From Cricetomys ansorgei (taxonomy: Eukaryota; Chordata; Mammalia; Rodentia; Nesomyidae): 64,000 bases of DNA. The notes below the pieces were generated by a model, which was given only the letters and a program-made list of their open reading frames with translations, was not told the DNA's origin and made no database searches. Location of the stretch: NCBI GenBank assembly GCA_026225945.1, contig JAMJFZ010002594.1, positions 1,159,501 through 1,223,500 of the forward strand. Direction: 5' to 3'. The translations under genes were made by a program, and so were the position numbers. Below are positions 42,346 to 53,389 of this stretch, one piece after another (the stretch's first letter is position 1; the number at the start of each line of letters is the position of its first letter).

Positions 42346-42715
42346 TCACCTCAGTGCCGTGCACCAGGGCTTTGACCAGGTCAGAGGAGGGCAGGAACAG
42401 CTCCCCGGCTCCTGCCTTCTCCTGCAATCCCTTGCCTGAGCCTCAGAACGCAGATGGGATTCCTGCTGACCCAGGCGCTGGCACTGGGGGACCCACACGG
42501 ATGGGAGGATGGGGGAGTTTAGGGCTAAGCCAGGGCAGGGAGAGGTGTGGACATGGTGGCCAATGGCCCAGACCTGGAGTGCAGCGAGTGGGCAGGAGTC
42601 ACTCCGGGCACTCAGACTGTGCCCTCCTTCTCTTCCCTACGGCTCCCTGCCAGGCCCCTCCTGTCCTGTCACCTGGGCTCCTGACTGTGACAGCTGCCCT
42701 TGACCGGTTCAGGGC

Positions 42716-43456
42716 ATGGCTCCACACGCCTTGTTTCCTTCCTGGGCCACTCAGAGCTCTTACTTTCCCGGCTGGTGGAGCACTGGGCTGCTGGTTTTAG
42801 CCAGATTGAAACTGCCCAGGTGGGAACCCGCAGGTAGAATGCCAAGACAAGGGATGTCATCCCTCCTCTGCAGAGCTGCTGCCGGGAGACCTGCCTGCCT
42901 GGCTTGGCAAGGCTCAGTGCGGCAGATGGCATTTATGGACCTCAGTGGTCTGAAGGGAACAGTTACACTAGGAGAGAGAAGTCCAGATGGTGCCCACATG
43001 CTCATCTGGGCCCATTCTACCAGGTATGGCGTCCCTGGGCAAACCCTCCTCAGTTATGGAATGGGAGACAAGGCTTTTCTGGGAACTGAGTGGATTTCTC
43101 AACCATCAAGGCAGTTATGGGTCTTGTCACCAGGATGGAGGAAAGGAAACCCACCCACGCCCTTTTCTTACTCAAAAGACAGAGCTCATTTGTCAGGAGA
43201 AGTATCAGAGTTCAATCTGCCCCAGGTAAGAAAGTGTGACCCTCAGTGTCTGACTGGCATTCCCATCCCGTGCGACCTCTCCCACCAAGGAGCTTCTGAA
43301 CAAGGCACAGGGCTGTTGCTTACACGGTGTTGCTACATAAGATGGGGGGCTGAGGTAAATATGACTGACCAATGGGGACACAGGATCAGGTCACCCCAAA
43401 TCCCATGTTCCAGTGTGGTAACAGTTGGTGAAGTTTACAAAGCAATTAATAAATGA
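42716..43456 (+). other. 246-codon open frame with a consensus exon inside, unidentified
   Basis: The longest frame in the window that is not simple repeat or strongly GC-biased. An acceptor (ccctcctctgcag, ending 42,873) and a donor (CCCAG|GTAAGA at 43,225) bound a 352-nt open segment. Composition is protein-like, but I recognise no domain, signal or membrane segment. Parts downstream of 42,950 have an LTR-like feel, so a transposon origin or a chance frame is at least as likely as a gene. Confidence 0.2.
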
Positions 43457-43789
43457 AGGCACTTCTCAAATACATGGGTAGACATGTTAGAAACAGCAGG
43501 CAGGTGTTAGAGGGAAGCAGGGAAGGCAATCGGAGGCCCCAGATGGCGTCTCACTGTGGTCTTAGCCTTCTGAGGAAGCTAGTGGTCTATTACATGAACA
43601 CATTCTGAAAGGTTTCACCTGTTAGTCACAGGGTCATTAGGTCAGGCACAGACGTGGACAGGAATTCTGTGACAGGGGCTGAAGGTAGCCCGAGATACAT
43701 TGTAATTAGGCCCTGGACTCGCACCACTCCAGCCTCCCCACAATCACTGAAGGGCAAGGTGTGGTTCTTTCCAGGAACTTTCCTCCACA

Positions 43790-44060
43790 TTTAGAACTCC
43801 TAACAGGTTCCCGGGGCCCTCTGCATAAAGTCCTAACTCCTTGCAGGTCCTCCAAGGCCTCCCCAGGCTTCCATCTTCAACCCCATCTTCAACATCTTCA
43901 ACTGTACCAACTCTCTGCCTTACTGAGCTCTACCGGGTCCTCTGTCTTCCCCTACTACCTCTCAGGCTCTTCCTGTTCTGTTTCCCGGATGGCACCCCGC
44001 CCGGCCCCACCCCCTCCAAACCCTTTAAGGCTTGTCCCCAGGTCATCAGGGAAACACACT
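43790..44060 (-). mobile_element. L2 LINE fragment
   Basis: 'ctgcataaagtcctaactcc', 'ttgcaggtcctccaaggcct' and 'tcttcctgttctgtttccc' are the reversed L2 3' region. Confidence 0.65.
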
Positions 44061-44076
44061 CACACACCTTGATTGA

Positions 44077-44106
44077 AGAATGTCCTCTGTCAAGGAAGGA
44101 CATTCT
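44077..44106. other. Perfect 10-bp inverted repeat
   Basis: AGAATGTCCT and AGGACATTCT are separated by 10 bases, giving a short hairpin. No associated gene or terminator context. Confidence 0.7.
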
Positions 44107-44149
44107 CTGATCAAAAATGAAGCTCACTCCCACTGTGCATCCTTTCATA

Positions 44150-44230
44150 CACCAGCCCTTCATGATGGAGCCAGAGAAACCTTTTCCTCCGGGTTGCTTT
44201 TGGTCCTGGTGTTTACCGAAGCTACAGGAA
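44150..44230 (-). mobile_element. Rodent dispersed repeat fragment
   Basis: 'aaaccttttcctccgggttg' and 'cttttggtcctggtgttt' match the 36,600 copy. Confidence 0.5.
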
Positions 44231-44659
44231 GCCGACTGGGAGGCAGACCGTCCTTGGGGCCATCACCCAGCTCATGGTCTTCCCGTGAAGAAAGGCATTC
44301 CCTGCCTGTCTCACAAGCTCCTCAGAACACCTCTCCTGCTGTAATAAAATGAACCCCTAAGCGTAGGCCTCAGTTTTGCTCACTGGCTCTGTGCCAGGAA
44401 CCCAGAAGCGCTTCAAAAATGTTTCTTGAAAGCGCAAATACGAACGTGTCATTTACGCTCCTATGTGGTGGCGGAGGTTGTGAACTCGCTCCGTCCTTCC
44501 TTCCAGCCTCGTCTTTCTGGGTCTTTCACAGTCCCTCTGGAGCGTGGCTTGGTCACACCCTTCTCCCAAAGGCAACGTTAAGTCCCGGAGAGTTTTGGCC
44601 CTACTCTCCGAGCCCAGGCGGCCCTCCTCAGCCTCCCACCCACCTAAGTCATTTCCGGT

Positions 44660-45010
44660 GACGTTTTAGTCAGCGTTATGTGTCTACAGTAAAACACCAG
44701 AGGCAGCTGACTTACTCAGAAAAGTCATGGCTCTGGAGGCTCGAGGGCATGGTGCCTGTCTGGGGCTCTGCTCTGGGGAGGGTGGCAGATGCGATGGCAG
44801 GGAGCCTGTCTCAGACCAGTGGTCATATATGGGCCAGGAAGCAGAACAATGGAGCCATCTGACCCAGCGTCTTCTCCGGAGCTGGGTCTCAGTGACGAAG
44901 GCCTTAGCACAAGGCATCACCCATCAAGGTCCACCACACCGCCTGACCCCATCACCCCGGAGAGCAAGCTTGTACCTGGGGACCTCTGAGGGGGCACACC
45001 CCATATCCAC
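44660..45010 (+). mobile_element. Rodent dispersed repeat, diverged
   Basis: 'cagtaaaacaccagaggcag', 'gggccaggaagcagaacaat' and 'gacctctgagggggcacacc'. Confidence 0.5.
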
Positions 45011-45399
45011 ACTATGGCAGCGGCTGAGAGGTGGGGGGTCTGACTGGCTGAGTGGAAGGGCAGACGGAGGGCAGACTCAGTGGGTGACAGCTCACAAAGC
45101 TGGAGCACACTGCACTCCCACAGGCAGCTCAGCAGGTTGGGACCGTCCTTTCCAGGCAGCTCGGCTGGTCCAGAGGAGTCCCTTGTCAGCAGTCCTGACA
45201 GCTTACATACGCTTGGCGAAGGGAGAGGCCTAGAGAACCTGCTTAGCTTCAGGGACTTCCTGAAGCTCCGAGTTGCTTCTTAACCTTAGCTTCCCCGAAG
45301 GATGGACTGAGTGTCTCACTTTCCCTTGGAACATGCCGTGTAGGCTTCCCTGCAGGACGGAAGGTTTTACTCTCAGAGGAAATGGCTGCAGAATGGTCA
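45011..45399. other. Single-copy stretch, no gene seen
   Basis: Nothing recognised. Confidence 0.4.
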
Positions 45400-45575
45400 A
45401 TGTTTTGTTTTGTTTTTTTAATTTCTTACTTTGAGAGTTGGTCTTGCTAAATTGCCCAGGCTGACCTCTGAACTTCAGCTCACTCTAACCCAGGCTGACC
45501 TTGAACTTGTAATCCTCCTGCCTCAGCCTCCTGAGTGGCTGGGGTCACAGGCCTGCAGCGCCAGGTGTGTAGGAG
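45400..45575 (-). mobile_element. B1-like SINE with repeated segment
   Basis: T-rich tail, then 'cccaggctgacctctgaact', a second 'cccaggctgaccttgaactt', 'tcctcctgcctcagcctcct' and 'gcgccaggtgtgta'. The 'caggctgacc' segment occurs twice, an early duplication of the kind that founded the 29-bp array at 1,022. Confidence 0.75.
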
Positions 45576-45956
45576 TTTTTAAATCATGAGCATTTATTGC
45601 TTACTAAAACATAAAACAAGCGTATGAGTTTGGCAGAGAGGACACAGGCGCAGAAGGCTCAAAGCGTCAGCACTGGGAGCTGGAGACACCAAGGCCGGAA
45701 CAGAGGCTTGAACCGCAGTCCCTAGTGGCGGGTTTGGGGGCTCACACAAAAGTGGGGAGTCCCTGGGCAGGTGGTTTATAGAGTCCAGTCTAGGTTCCCT
45801 AGACCCAAATTCTCTCTCTTAGTTCTGTTGAGGAGTCACCTTTGACCCCCTCAGGGAAGGGGGTGCAAATTTGTGGAGTCTGCACGGCACGTGCTGTGGT
45901 AAAATGGCCCATTGAACCTGGAGCTTGTGTTTTGTCTGGATTGTCTAGTGAGCACT

Positions 45957-46635
45957 GTCTAGTGAGCACCAGGGTCTGCCCATCTCTGCCTTAGCCAGAG
46001 AGCACCAGGGTCTGCCCGTCCCTGCCTTAGCCAGAGAGCACCAGGGTCTGCCCGTCCCTGCCTTAGCCAGAGAGCACCAGGGTCTGCCCGTCCCTGCCTT
46101 AGCCAGAGAGCACCAGGGTCTGCCCGTCCCTGCCTTAGCCAGAGAGCACCAGGGTCTGCCCGTCCCTGCCTTAGCCAGAGAGCACCAGGGTCTGCCCGTC
46201 TCTGCCTTAGCCAGAGAGCACCAGGGTCTGGTCCCTCTAGCCAGAGAGCACCAGGGTCTGCCCGTCTCTGCCTTAGCCAGAGAGCACCAGGGTCTGCCCG
46301 TCCCTGCCTTAGCCAGAGAGCACCAGGGTCTGCCCGTCCCTGCCTTAGCCAGAGAGCACCAGGGTCTGCCCGTCCCTGCCTTAGCCAGAGAGCACCAGGG
46401 TCTGCCCGTCCCTGCCTTAGCCAGAGAGCACCAGGGTCTGCCCGTCCCTGCCTAGCCAGAGAGCACCAGGGTCTGCCCGTCCCTGCCTTAGCCAGAGAGC
46501 ACCAGGGTCTGCCCCTGCCTTAGCCAGAGAGCACCAGGGTCTGCCCGTCCCTGCCTTAGCCAGAGAGCACCAGGGTCTGCCCGTCCCTGCCTTAGCCAGA
46601 GAGCACCAGGGTCTGCCCGTCCCTGCCTTAGCCAG
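45957..46635 (-). repeat. 36-bp minisatellite, 19 copies, SINE-derived
   Basis: The core GCACCAGGGTCTG occurs 19 times, mostly 36 bp apart. Three units carry deletions (near 46,230, 46,452 and 46,511). The unit corresponds to the 'agccccagggatctgcctgt' to 'ctctgcctcccca' stretch of a reversed composite SINE, whose remaining end continues at 46,636. With no ATG in the unit, no frame begins inside it. Confidence 0.95.
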
Positions 46636-46745
46636 TGTGGGTTACAGACACACTGTGACACCTGGCTCTTTCTGGGTAGGCTGAGGATCCAGACTCAGGC
46701 CTCCATACCTCTACAGCACGCACTTGGCCCATGAGCCATCTCTGT
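46636..46745 (-). mobile_element. Composite B4-like SINE end flanking the array
   Basis: 'gtgtgggttacagacacact', 'gtgacacctggctctttc', 'gaggatccagactcaggcc' and 'ggcccatgagccatctctg' are the tRNA-like part in reverse. Confidence 0.7.
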
Positions 46746-47689
46746 GGCCTCTAGTGTTGGAGGAGGTTATGCCAGCAGGGAGAAGGGGACTCAAGTTCCT
46801 CCCAGCACAGGGCCAGGCCATCTCCCAGTGTGTCTCCCTGGCCTTGCAAGGCTATGTGGGAAAGCATGAGGTCTACGGTCCGATGGTAGGGGGCGTGGCA
46901 GATGGCAGGAGTGCCCTCTGGGAATATTTATGGGGCTGTTACACGCTACTTTCCAGATTTTCTGGTCCCAAGGTGAAGAAGCGATTTTGTACCAGCCATC
47001 AATCTTGCAAACACATACTCAGAACTGGTTCAAAGCTCCAGGGCCAGGGCTGCGATCTGGGGTTTGGGGCTCATGATTTCCCCGCAGCTGGCTCCCCATT
47101 GGCAGCAGCACTGAGGCTGGAGAGCCGGAGAAGGCAGGCAGAGAGGCCCTAGTGTGGTCTGAACCTTAGTGGTCCAGCTTGGGAAAGGATGCAGTGCCTA
47201 ACTCTGGGTCAGAGGTGGGAGCCACTTCCCACTGGCCAGAACAGAGGCCTGCGCCTCTTTGAATCAGAAGTCCTGGCCTTTGATGTAGAGGTTAAGTCAG
47301 TGCTGAGGGGAGGTCACTAGGCTGGTTAAGAAAAGCTGCTCATGCGTCCACCTCCTGCATAGCTACGACTGGACCCACAGGAACTGTCGCCTACAAACCA
47401 GGTTCCATCGGCTACGGGATGTCGTGTGCATGCTAAGGCACACATTTCTGCACACTAAGGTACACACAGGTGCATCCTTCCACATACACCCAGCTGCTGC
47501 TTGGCACACTCTAAGGCAAAGTGTGGGGAGCAGGGCTGTTTGGGTGGATAACAGGAGTAACTGGCTGGCCTGTTCGTCCCACTCCAGGAGCCGGTGGAGG
47601 CTCTGCTGGTTCAGTGACAGCCGTGGTCCCTCCGCTCCTGCTGTCTCCTCTGTGCCTCCTCCATCACCGGTCCTCCTCAGAGTCTTCCC
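46746..47689. other. Single-copy stretch, no gene seen
   Basis: A 142-codon plus frame (46,724-47,152) overlaps the SINE end and has no domain. Nothing else recognised. Confidence 0.4.
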
Positions 47690-48060
47690 CAGAGCCCACC
47701 CAGGCATCCCACATCCATCTGGCCGCTCACCCACTCATCTGTCAACTCACCTGCCCCCCAATCACCCACTCAGCCCATACGTCCATCCACACGCTCAACT
47801 GCCCACTGGCCCAAATTGTGCTGTAGCCCACCGCTCACCATACCCGCTCTCCTGCCTGCTCCACTGTCTGCTCCATCGCCCGCTCCATCGCTGGCTCCAC
47901 CAGCCGCTCCCCTGCCCGCTCCATCGCACGTGTACACACTCACTCACCTAGACAACTGAGCAGCCAATCAGAGAACCAGCTGATTAATCAGCCAGATAGC
48001 AATGAAGCAATAGATCGACTGTCCAACCAATGGCCAGCACAGCCAGTAAATTCATAGACC
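47690..48060. repeat. Decayed (CCAN)n / (CTCCATCGCCCG)n tract
   Basis: C- and A-rich degenerate tetranucleotide-like DNA. At 47,835-47,935 it has an approximate 12-bp period (ctccatcgcccg). From 47,945 it shifts to 'ccaatcagagaacc', 'agctgattaatcagcc'-type repeats with several CCAAT strings. Confidence 0.6.
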
Positions 48061-48404
48061 AGACAATTCACCTTAAAGCAGACGCCTGGCATCCCAAATG
48101 GCAGATCCATTTTTGTTTTTTATTTTTCTGTGATGAGGAAGAAACACACAACCAGACTAGGGATTGGCCAGGGCCAGGCCACCTGCCGTGCGGGGGCCCA
48201 GTGGGCATCTCCACTGTGTTACCTTTTACAGAATTCCGGGCCTGTTTCTCCAGGTGACTGGGGCAGCGGTTCCTAACGTGGGTTCTGGGGGCTTCTGGGG
48301 CTGCTCAGGTGTGAGGACCAGCGCCCCCTTGTGGTGGGCGGCCCTGCCCGCAGCTCTCCGCTTCCCCGCGAGATCCTGGCTTCCCCACGAGATGTAACTA
48401 GCCA
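48061..48404. other. Single-copy stretch, no gene seen
   Basis: Nothing recognised. Confidence 0.4.
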
Positions 48405-48720
48405 ATGCTACGGCTTGGATCGAAATGTCTACAGGTTCACGTGTTCGAACACTTGGTCACAGCTTGTGACTCAGCTTGGGAGGCTGTGGAATTCTGGGAG
48501 CTGCAGCCTGGCTGGTGGGGGTTGGTCACTGGGGTGAGCATCGAAGGCCATTCTTCCACCCAGTCCCCATCTTTGTCTTTGTCAGATGGACCAACCACCT
48601 GGTGCTCAGGCTACCTCGGCCTGAGTCCCTCCCACTGTGACTGGCTAAATCCCCAGAGACTGTGAGCTGAAAATGACTCTCATCTTCTTCAGTTGTTCTG
48701 TCAGATGTGTTGTCACTGGA
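48405..48720 (+). mobile_element. MaLR-like LTR
   Basis: 'cggcttggatcgaaatgtct', 'gttcgaacacttggtcac', 'tgggaggctgtggaattc', 'gactgtgagctgaaaatgac' and 'gttctgtcagatgtgttgtc' are in MaLR LTR order. Confidence 0.65.
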
Positions 48721-49434
48721 ACCAGAAGGGTAATGATGTAGCCACTGTCTCAGCGGTGGTGGTCATGGCTATTCCTCTGGGGCGGGGGAGGATGGCTATC
48801 CCTGTGGGATCGGGAAGGAGCTCTGGACCAGAAGTTTCTGACAAGCATGAAGTAATGAGGTCTCAGCATTGATGTTTGTCTTGCTGAGACACAGGGCCAC
48901 CACGTCCTGAGGTAGGGTGTGGGACCACTTGCTCTCAGAGGCTCCGGGGACCTCTCTGTCTGGCATGTCTCATGAAAGGCAAGCCCAATTGCGCTTCATC
49001 ACTGGCTTCCAGGAAGAGCGCTTGCTCCCTGGAGGCAGGCCGGCTGGACCCCACAACTGCCCTTGGCAGGCCTTGGGATGTTCTTGGACACAGTACCTGC
49101 CAGGCACTGTCTGTGAGGGATGGTCCAGCGGGGCCTGCCTAACGGGCTGCTTCCTGGAATCTCACGGGACAGAAGCAGAGCCTGGGCACACACAGGAAGA
49201 CAGTGTGAGTCACACATTCGTTGCAAACTTAGCCCACAGACGGCTTGGGTGGTGCAACGCCCAGGACTTCCTCTCCAGTTCCTAAGCGTGGAGGTTACGT
49301 AGCCAACAGGACACAGGGGTCAGTCCTGTGGGAGGGGCAGTGGTGTTGGAATCCTGAGCTCCCCCTCTGTGGGCCCCGTCTCCTGTGGAAACAGAGCTGG
49401 CCAGTGGGAGGCTCTGAGAGGGAAACCTCTTTGA
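48721..49434. other. Single-copy stretch, no gene seen
   Basis: Overlapping frames on both strands, none recognisable. Confidence 0.4.
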
Positions 49435-49500
49435 ATCTCCACTTTACAGACGGAGAAAGGGGCCCAAAATGGAATTGTTAAAGATGTCGGGATTACAAGT
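49435..49500 (-). mobile_element. MIR fragment
   Basis: 'ctccactttacagacggaga' and 'aaggggcccaaaatgg' match the reversed MIR 3' part. Confidence 0.5.
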
Positions 49501-49699
49501 GAGTTCTTCAAATCAACGTTTTATTTTTTTAGCCCTGTGGACTTGTCCAAGGGCATCCTTCCACCCCTGCCCCAAAGGAGCATGGGTCTGATTCTGTCCA
49601 AGTGCCTGGGGATGACTCCTGGGGCCCTCTCTGCCTCTCAGCTCCTTGTCCCCACCCCCGCAGGAGTGGGTTTCACTCTCTCCCAGGGTACATTAAACA

Positions 49700-49900
49700 C
49701 CCTACTGACGGCTTGCCCACTAATGTGAGCAGCTATCATTCATTCAAAAGTGTCTCCGGGAGTTTTTGATTTATTGGCGATGGGTCAGCCGTGTTCTTTA
49801 GGCAGCCGGCGGTTGTGCCGTTACATTTTCAGAGATTAAGAATGTGATGGGGAGATAAATTCAGTGCTTCAGCAGATCCCGGGGGAGGACTTCCAGGGAG
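49700..49900. promoter_or_regulatory. Strong candidate conserved noncoding element
   Basis: Repeat-free. 'ctatcattcattcaaaagtg', 'gtttttgatttattggcgat', 'gtgccgttacattttcagag' and 'ggagataaattcagtgc'. AT-rich with retained CpGs. Confidence 0.5.
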
Positions 49901-50054
49901 GGGCCTCGGGACACGTTCACATGCACTCAAGGAGCACGTCCCCACACTGGGCTCTGGTGAAGTTACTATGTGAGTTTCCCACAGTAACCTGGGGAGAAGC
50001 CCCACCCCCACAAGGGAGAAAGCCAGGGATGTCCTCACGGTAAAAAGATCAATG

Positions 50055-50198
50055 GATTGGGGTCACTGAGACGGCCCAGTGGATAAAGGTGCTCGCTGCC
50101 AGGCCTGACGGCTTGAGATCCACATCCTGTCCCACAGATAACTGATTCTCACAGCTGTCTTCTGACCTCCACGGGCACGCCATGGCATGATCGAGTGA
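50055..50198 (+). mobile_element. tRNA-derived SINE (B2/B4-like head)
   Basis: 'cccagtggataaaggtgctc', 'gcctgacggcttgagatcc' and 'cttctgacctccacgggcac', running into the microsatellite. Confidence 0.7.

Positions 50199-50254
<56 letters not shown>
50199..50254. repeat. (GC)n(AC)n Z-DNA-prone tract
   Basis: Uninterrupted alternating purine-pyrimidine: GCGTGCGCGCGCGC, then about 20 AC units. Confidence 0.95.
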
Positions 50255-50256
<2 letters not shown>

Positions 50257-50489
50257 TAAATAGGTAAGAGAAACACTTAGGAAATGGCTCCTGGATGGTA
50301 GACTGGATTGGGGACTGCTAGGGTCAGATGAATTCTTCAGAATCGGGCAGCCTTGATTTACCCATTGAGAAACTGAGAGTCAGACTGGGTTACAAGAAAT
50401 ATCTACTGGTGAAGGTGCTCAACGTGCCGCTGTGTGGCTGCCCTTGCAGATCAACACTGGGGGAGTCTGCATTCAGTCTCAAGTGATAC

Positions 50490-51835
50490 TTCAGAGCCAT
50501 ACTAGTAAAAACAGCGAGCTACTCACACCAAAGCAGACACGGAGCTCCGTGGAATAGAATAGAGACCTAAATTTAACTCCACGAAATTCCCGGCACCTGG
50601 ACTTTTTACAGGTGCCAAAAATATACGCTGGAGAAAAAAAATAGCACCTTCCACAAACAGCATCGAGACACTAGATGTCTCGCTTCTAAGAACAAAACCA
50701 GATCTTTATCTGTCACCCCACCCAAAAACCAACCCGAAGCATCAAGACCATAAAACTGGAAACTCTAAAACCACTGGAAGATGTAGAGACTGTTCACACA
50801 GACATCACTAAGATCTGCCACCACAGGACCCCAGCGGTCCGAGAAACAGGGCCAGCAATCGACAAACAGGACCACGTGAAACTAGAAAGCAGGAAAGAGG
50901 GAACAGAGGCAGCCCACAGACTGGGAGAGAACCGCCAGCTACACATCTGAGCAAGGGTTAAGACCAGAATGCACAAAGTACAAAAAAAAAAAAAAAAAAA
51001 ATCAAGAAAACCAACAGCCCAATTTTAAAAAGCGGGCTGCAGATCCCAGCAGAGAGCTCCCAAAAGAAGAAATAAAAATGACTAATAAACATTTTTTACA
51101 AATGTTCAATATGAACCATCAGGGCAGTGCCGCCCCAGTCGGAACGGTCACAACCGAGAAATCACACAACAGCAACCGCTGGAGAGGGCGTGGGAAGGGA
51201 ACCCACGCTTACCGACGGCCGGGTATTGCCAACCGGTGTAGCCGCTGTGGAAATTAACCTGGAGAATTCTCCAAAAGCTATAAATAGCGATGCCATGGGA
51301 TCCAGCTGTTCTGTCCCTGGGCACACGCCCAAAGGATGTCACCGCCTACTACAGACTCACCGCTCACCCGTGTCGGCTGCTGCTCCGTCACAGTAGCAAG
51401 GAAATGGGCGCGCAGCCTAGGTGTCCCTCAGCTGACGAATGGATAACGCAGACCAGGTACCAATATACAGCGGACTTTCATTCCGCTGTGAAGGAGAATA
51501 AAATTATGAAATTTGTACGTAAATAAATAGAGTGTGGGGGAAAAAAAGGGAGTTTGGTGAGGCCACCCAGGCTCAGAGAGACAATGGCTGTGCGCTCTCC
51601 CTCACGTGCTGTTAGGGCTTTGTGTCTCCTTGTGTGAATTCAACCTAGAGAACCAGTAGAGGCCAGAAAACTAGAAAGAGGCCATGGAGGGGGGGTGGGA
51701 GGGAGGGAGAACAACAGAACACAGGGATATGATAATGGAAGGGGGGTCATCGGGGTGAACATGTTCAAGCAGGGAGGGTGGAGGCGGGAAGTGAGGGCTA
51801 GCAAAGAGAGGGGAAACGAAGAGTCATGGAAACCT
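50490..51835 (+). mobile_element. L1 LINE, 5'-truncated, ORF2 end and 3' UTR
   Basis: Characteristic L1 3' phrases in order: 'tggaatagaatagagaccta', 'accataaaactggaaactc', 'gaccacgtgaaactagaaag', 'agactgggagagaaccgc', 'aatatgaaccatcaggg', 'gacgaatggataacgcagac' and 'aattatgaaatttgtacg'. Stops and frameshifts throughout. An A-run at 50,980-51,001 interrupts it. Confidence 0.88.
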
Positions 51836-51861
51836 ACTATCTTGTAACCCAGTTAAAGATC

Positions 51862-51863
<2 letters not shown>

Positions 51864-51908
<45 letters not shown>
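51864..51908. repeat. (CT)n microsatellite
   Basis: Over 20 uninterrupted CT units, then CACATA-type repeats. Confidence 0.97.
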
Positions 51909-51911
<3 letters not shown>

Positions 51912-51964
51912 TACATACACGCACACACACAATATAAATAAATATATCTTTAAAAAGTTGCAAT

Positions 51965-52350
51965 GTGGGGCTGGGGGGGATGGCTTGGTGGTTAAGAGTG
52001 TTTCCAGTCTTGAGGATTGCGGAGCTGATTTCTGATCTCAGAACCCACATAACACGCCAGGCACCCCTGCTCTGGGCTGGGGGCTGAGTGGGGTTGCTGG
52101 GACTTACTGACTCCCAGCCAAGAAAACATGAGCCTGTAGTTCAGAGAGAGACCCTGACTCAAAGGAATGGGGGAGGGGAAGGACGCTCAATACCCTCTCC
52201 AGGCCTCCATGTGCACACCTTCACACACAAGTGCACACACACACACTCACATCCCCACCCACAGTGCACACATATTCTCACACACAGAGGACACATACAT
52301 ACATGCACACACACAAGTGTACACACACACACACACACACACACAAATAA
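51965..52350 (+). mobile_element. Composite B4-like SINE with (CA)n tail
   Basis: 'gatggcttggtggttaagag', 'gatctcagaacccacataac', 'gagagaccctgactcaaagg' and 'ctccaggcctccatgtgc', then (CA)-rich DNA at 52,225-52,345 and an AATAAATAAG end. Confidence 0.8.
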
Positions 52351-53389
52351 ATAAGAAACATTTAAAAAATTAAGTTGTTGAAAATTTCAGTGAGCGAATG
52401 AGCGGCTGGCGGTCTGAATGCTGGCGGTCTCAGGGTACGCGTCTGTACCGGTGCCTCTTTCCTGAGTCCTCCACACAGATGTGGTTTACTGAATCATCAC
52501 GAGGGCTTCGGGCATCCCTCAGCACACAGTGAAGCACAGCTGTGTTCCTCAGGCCCAGGAGTTTCCAATCATTAGACATTCCTCACACGCATCTTGTGGC
52601 TGCCGTGTGGTCCAGTGTTACCCGTGCTGCCAAGGTAACAGCCTATGTAAGCCCTCAGGAATCCGCCACAGTAGTGCCGGGCTGAGGTAAAACCTCTCTA
52701 GTTAGCTAACTCGCAAGCTACCGTTGAAGCTAATGTAATTCCATGGCTGGGTTATTTTTAATTTCATGGGGCAGCGTTGTTAGGATACTGCAACAAGCAG
52801 AGTCTACAGCACGGCTCTGCACTGGAGAGCTCTGCCCCCTACCCCTGACCACAGACATAGCCCACAGCCCAGGGCTCCCTCTGAGGGGTTCTGCCCCCCC
52901 CCCAGTCTACAGTGTGGGACTCCCACTTTCTGTGAGGAGCTCTGAAATGCCTTTCTACATTCATCTATGATCAGCCTCCACAGCCCTGTGAAGGAAGCTC
53001 AGCCTTAGCTCTGCCTTAGCTCCGCCCCCTTGCCAGGCCCAACCCCCCAGCTAGCTAGCTGTCAAGCAGAAGAAGGACCTGATTGAGGACTGTGCTTGCT
53101 CCTGGATGACCCCTCCCCTCACAGATGGAACCAAACAGCCATCAGCACTCCTGGCTGACAACCGCCCCCCCCCAAGGTGGACCCTCACAACCATCTGTGT
53201 TTCTTCCAGGAAGCAAAGTTGACTTTACCAGCAAACCTAGCCTCTCACACTGTCCAACTGCTATTCAGGACTAATGCTTGTCTCCCTTGCTACCCTGCTG
53301 GGGACTCTGGGGGCCCAGCCACCATTCCTTGTGCCCACCAGGAACCCCAAATGGTGCCAAAGACCACTGAGGAGCCAGAATTTTTCCCT
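52351..53389. other. No gene seen; C-runs
   Basis: C-runs at about 52,895 and 53,164. The right part may be the 5' U3 of the LTR that follows, but I cannot place its start. Confidence 0.4.

Noticed and set aside
1022..46635. CRISPR-like arrays (regular 29-36 bp units)
   Set aside because: Units are contiguous with no unique spacers, and the DNA is clearly mammalian with SINE-derived units.
45957..46635. Open coding frame through the 36-bp array
   Set aside because: Two plus-strand phases are open within a unit, but there is no ATG, three units carry frame-changing deletions, and the source is a SINE.
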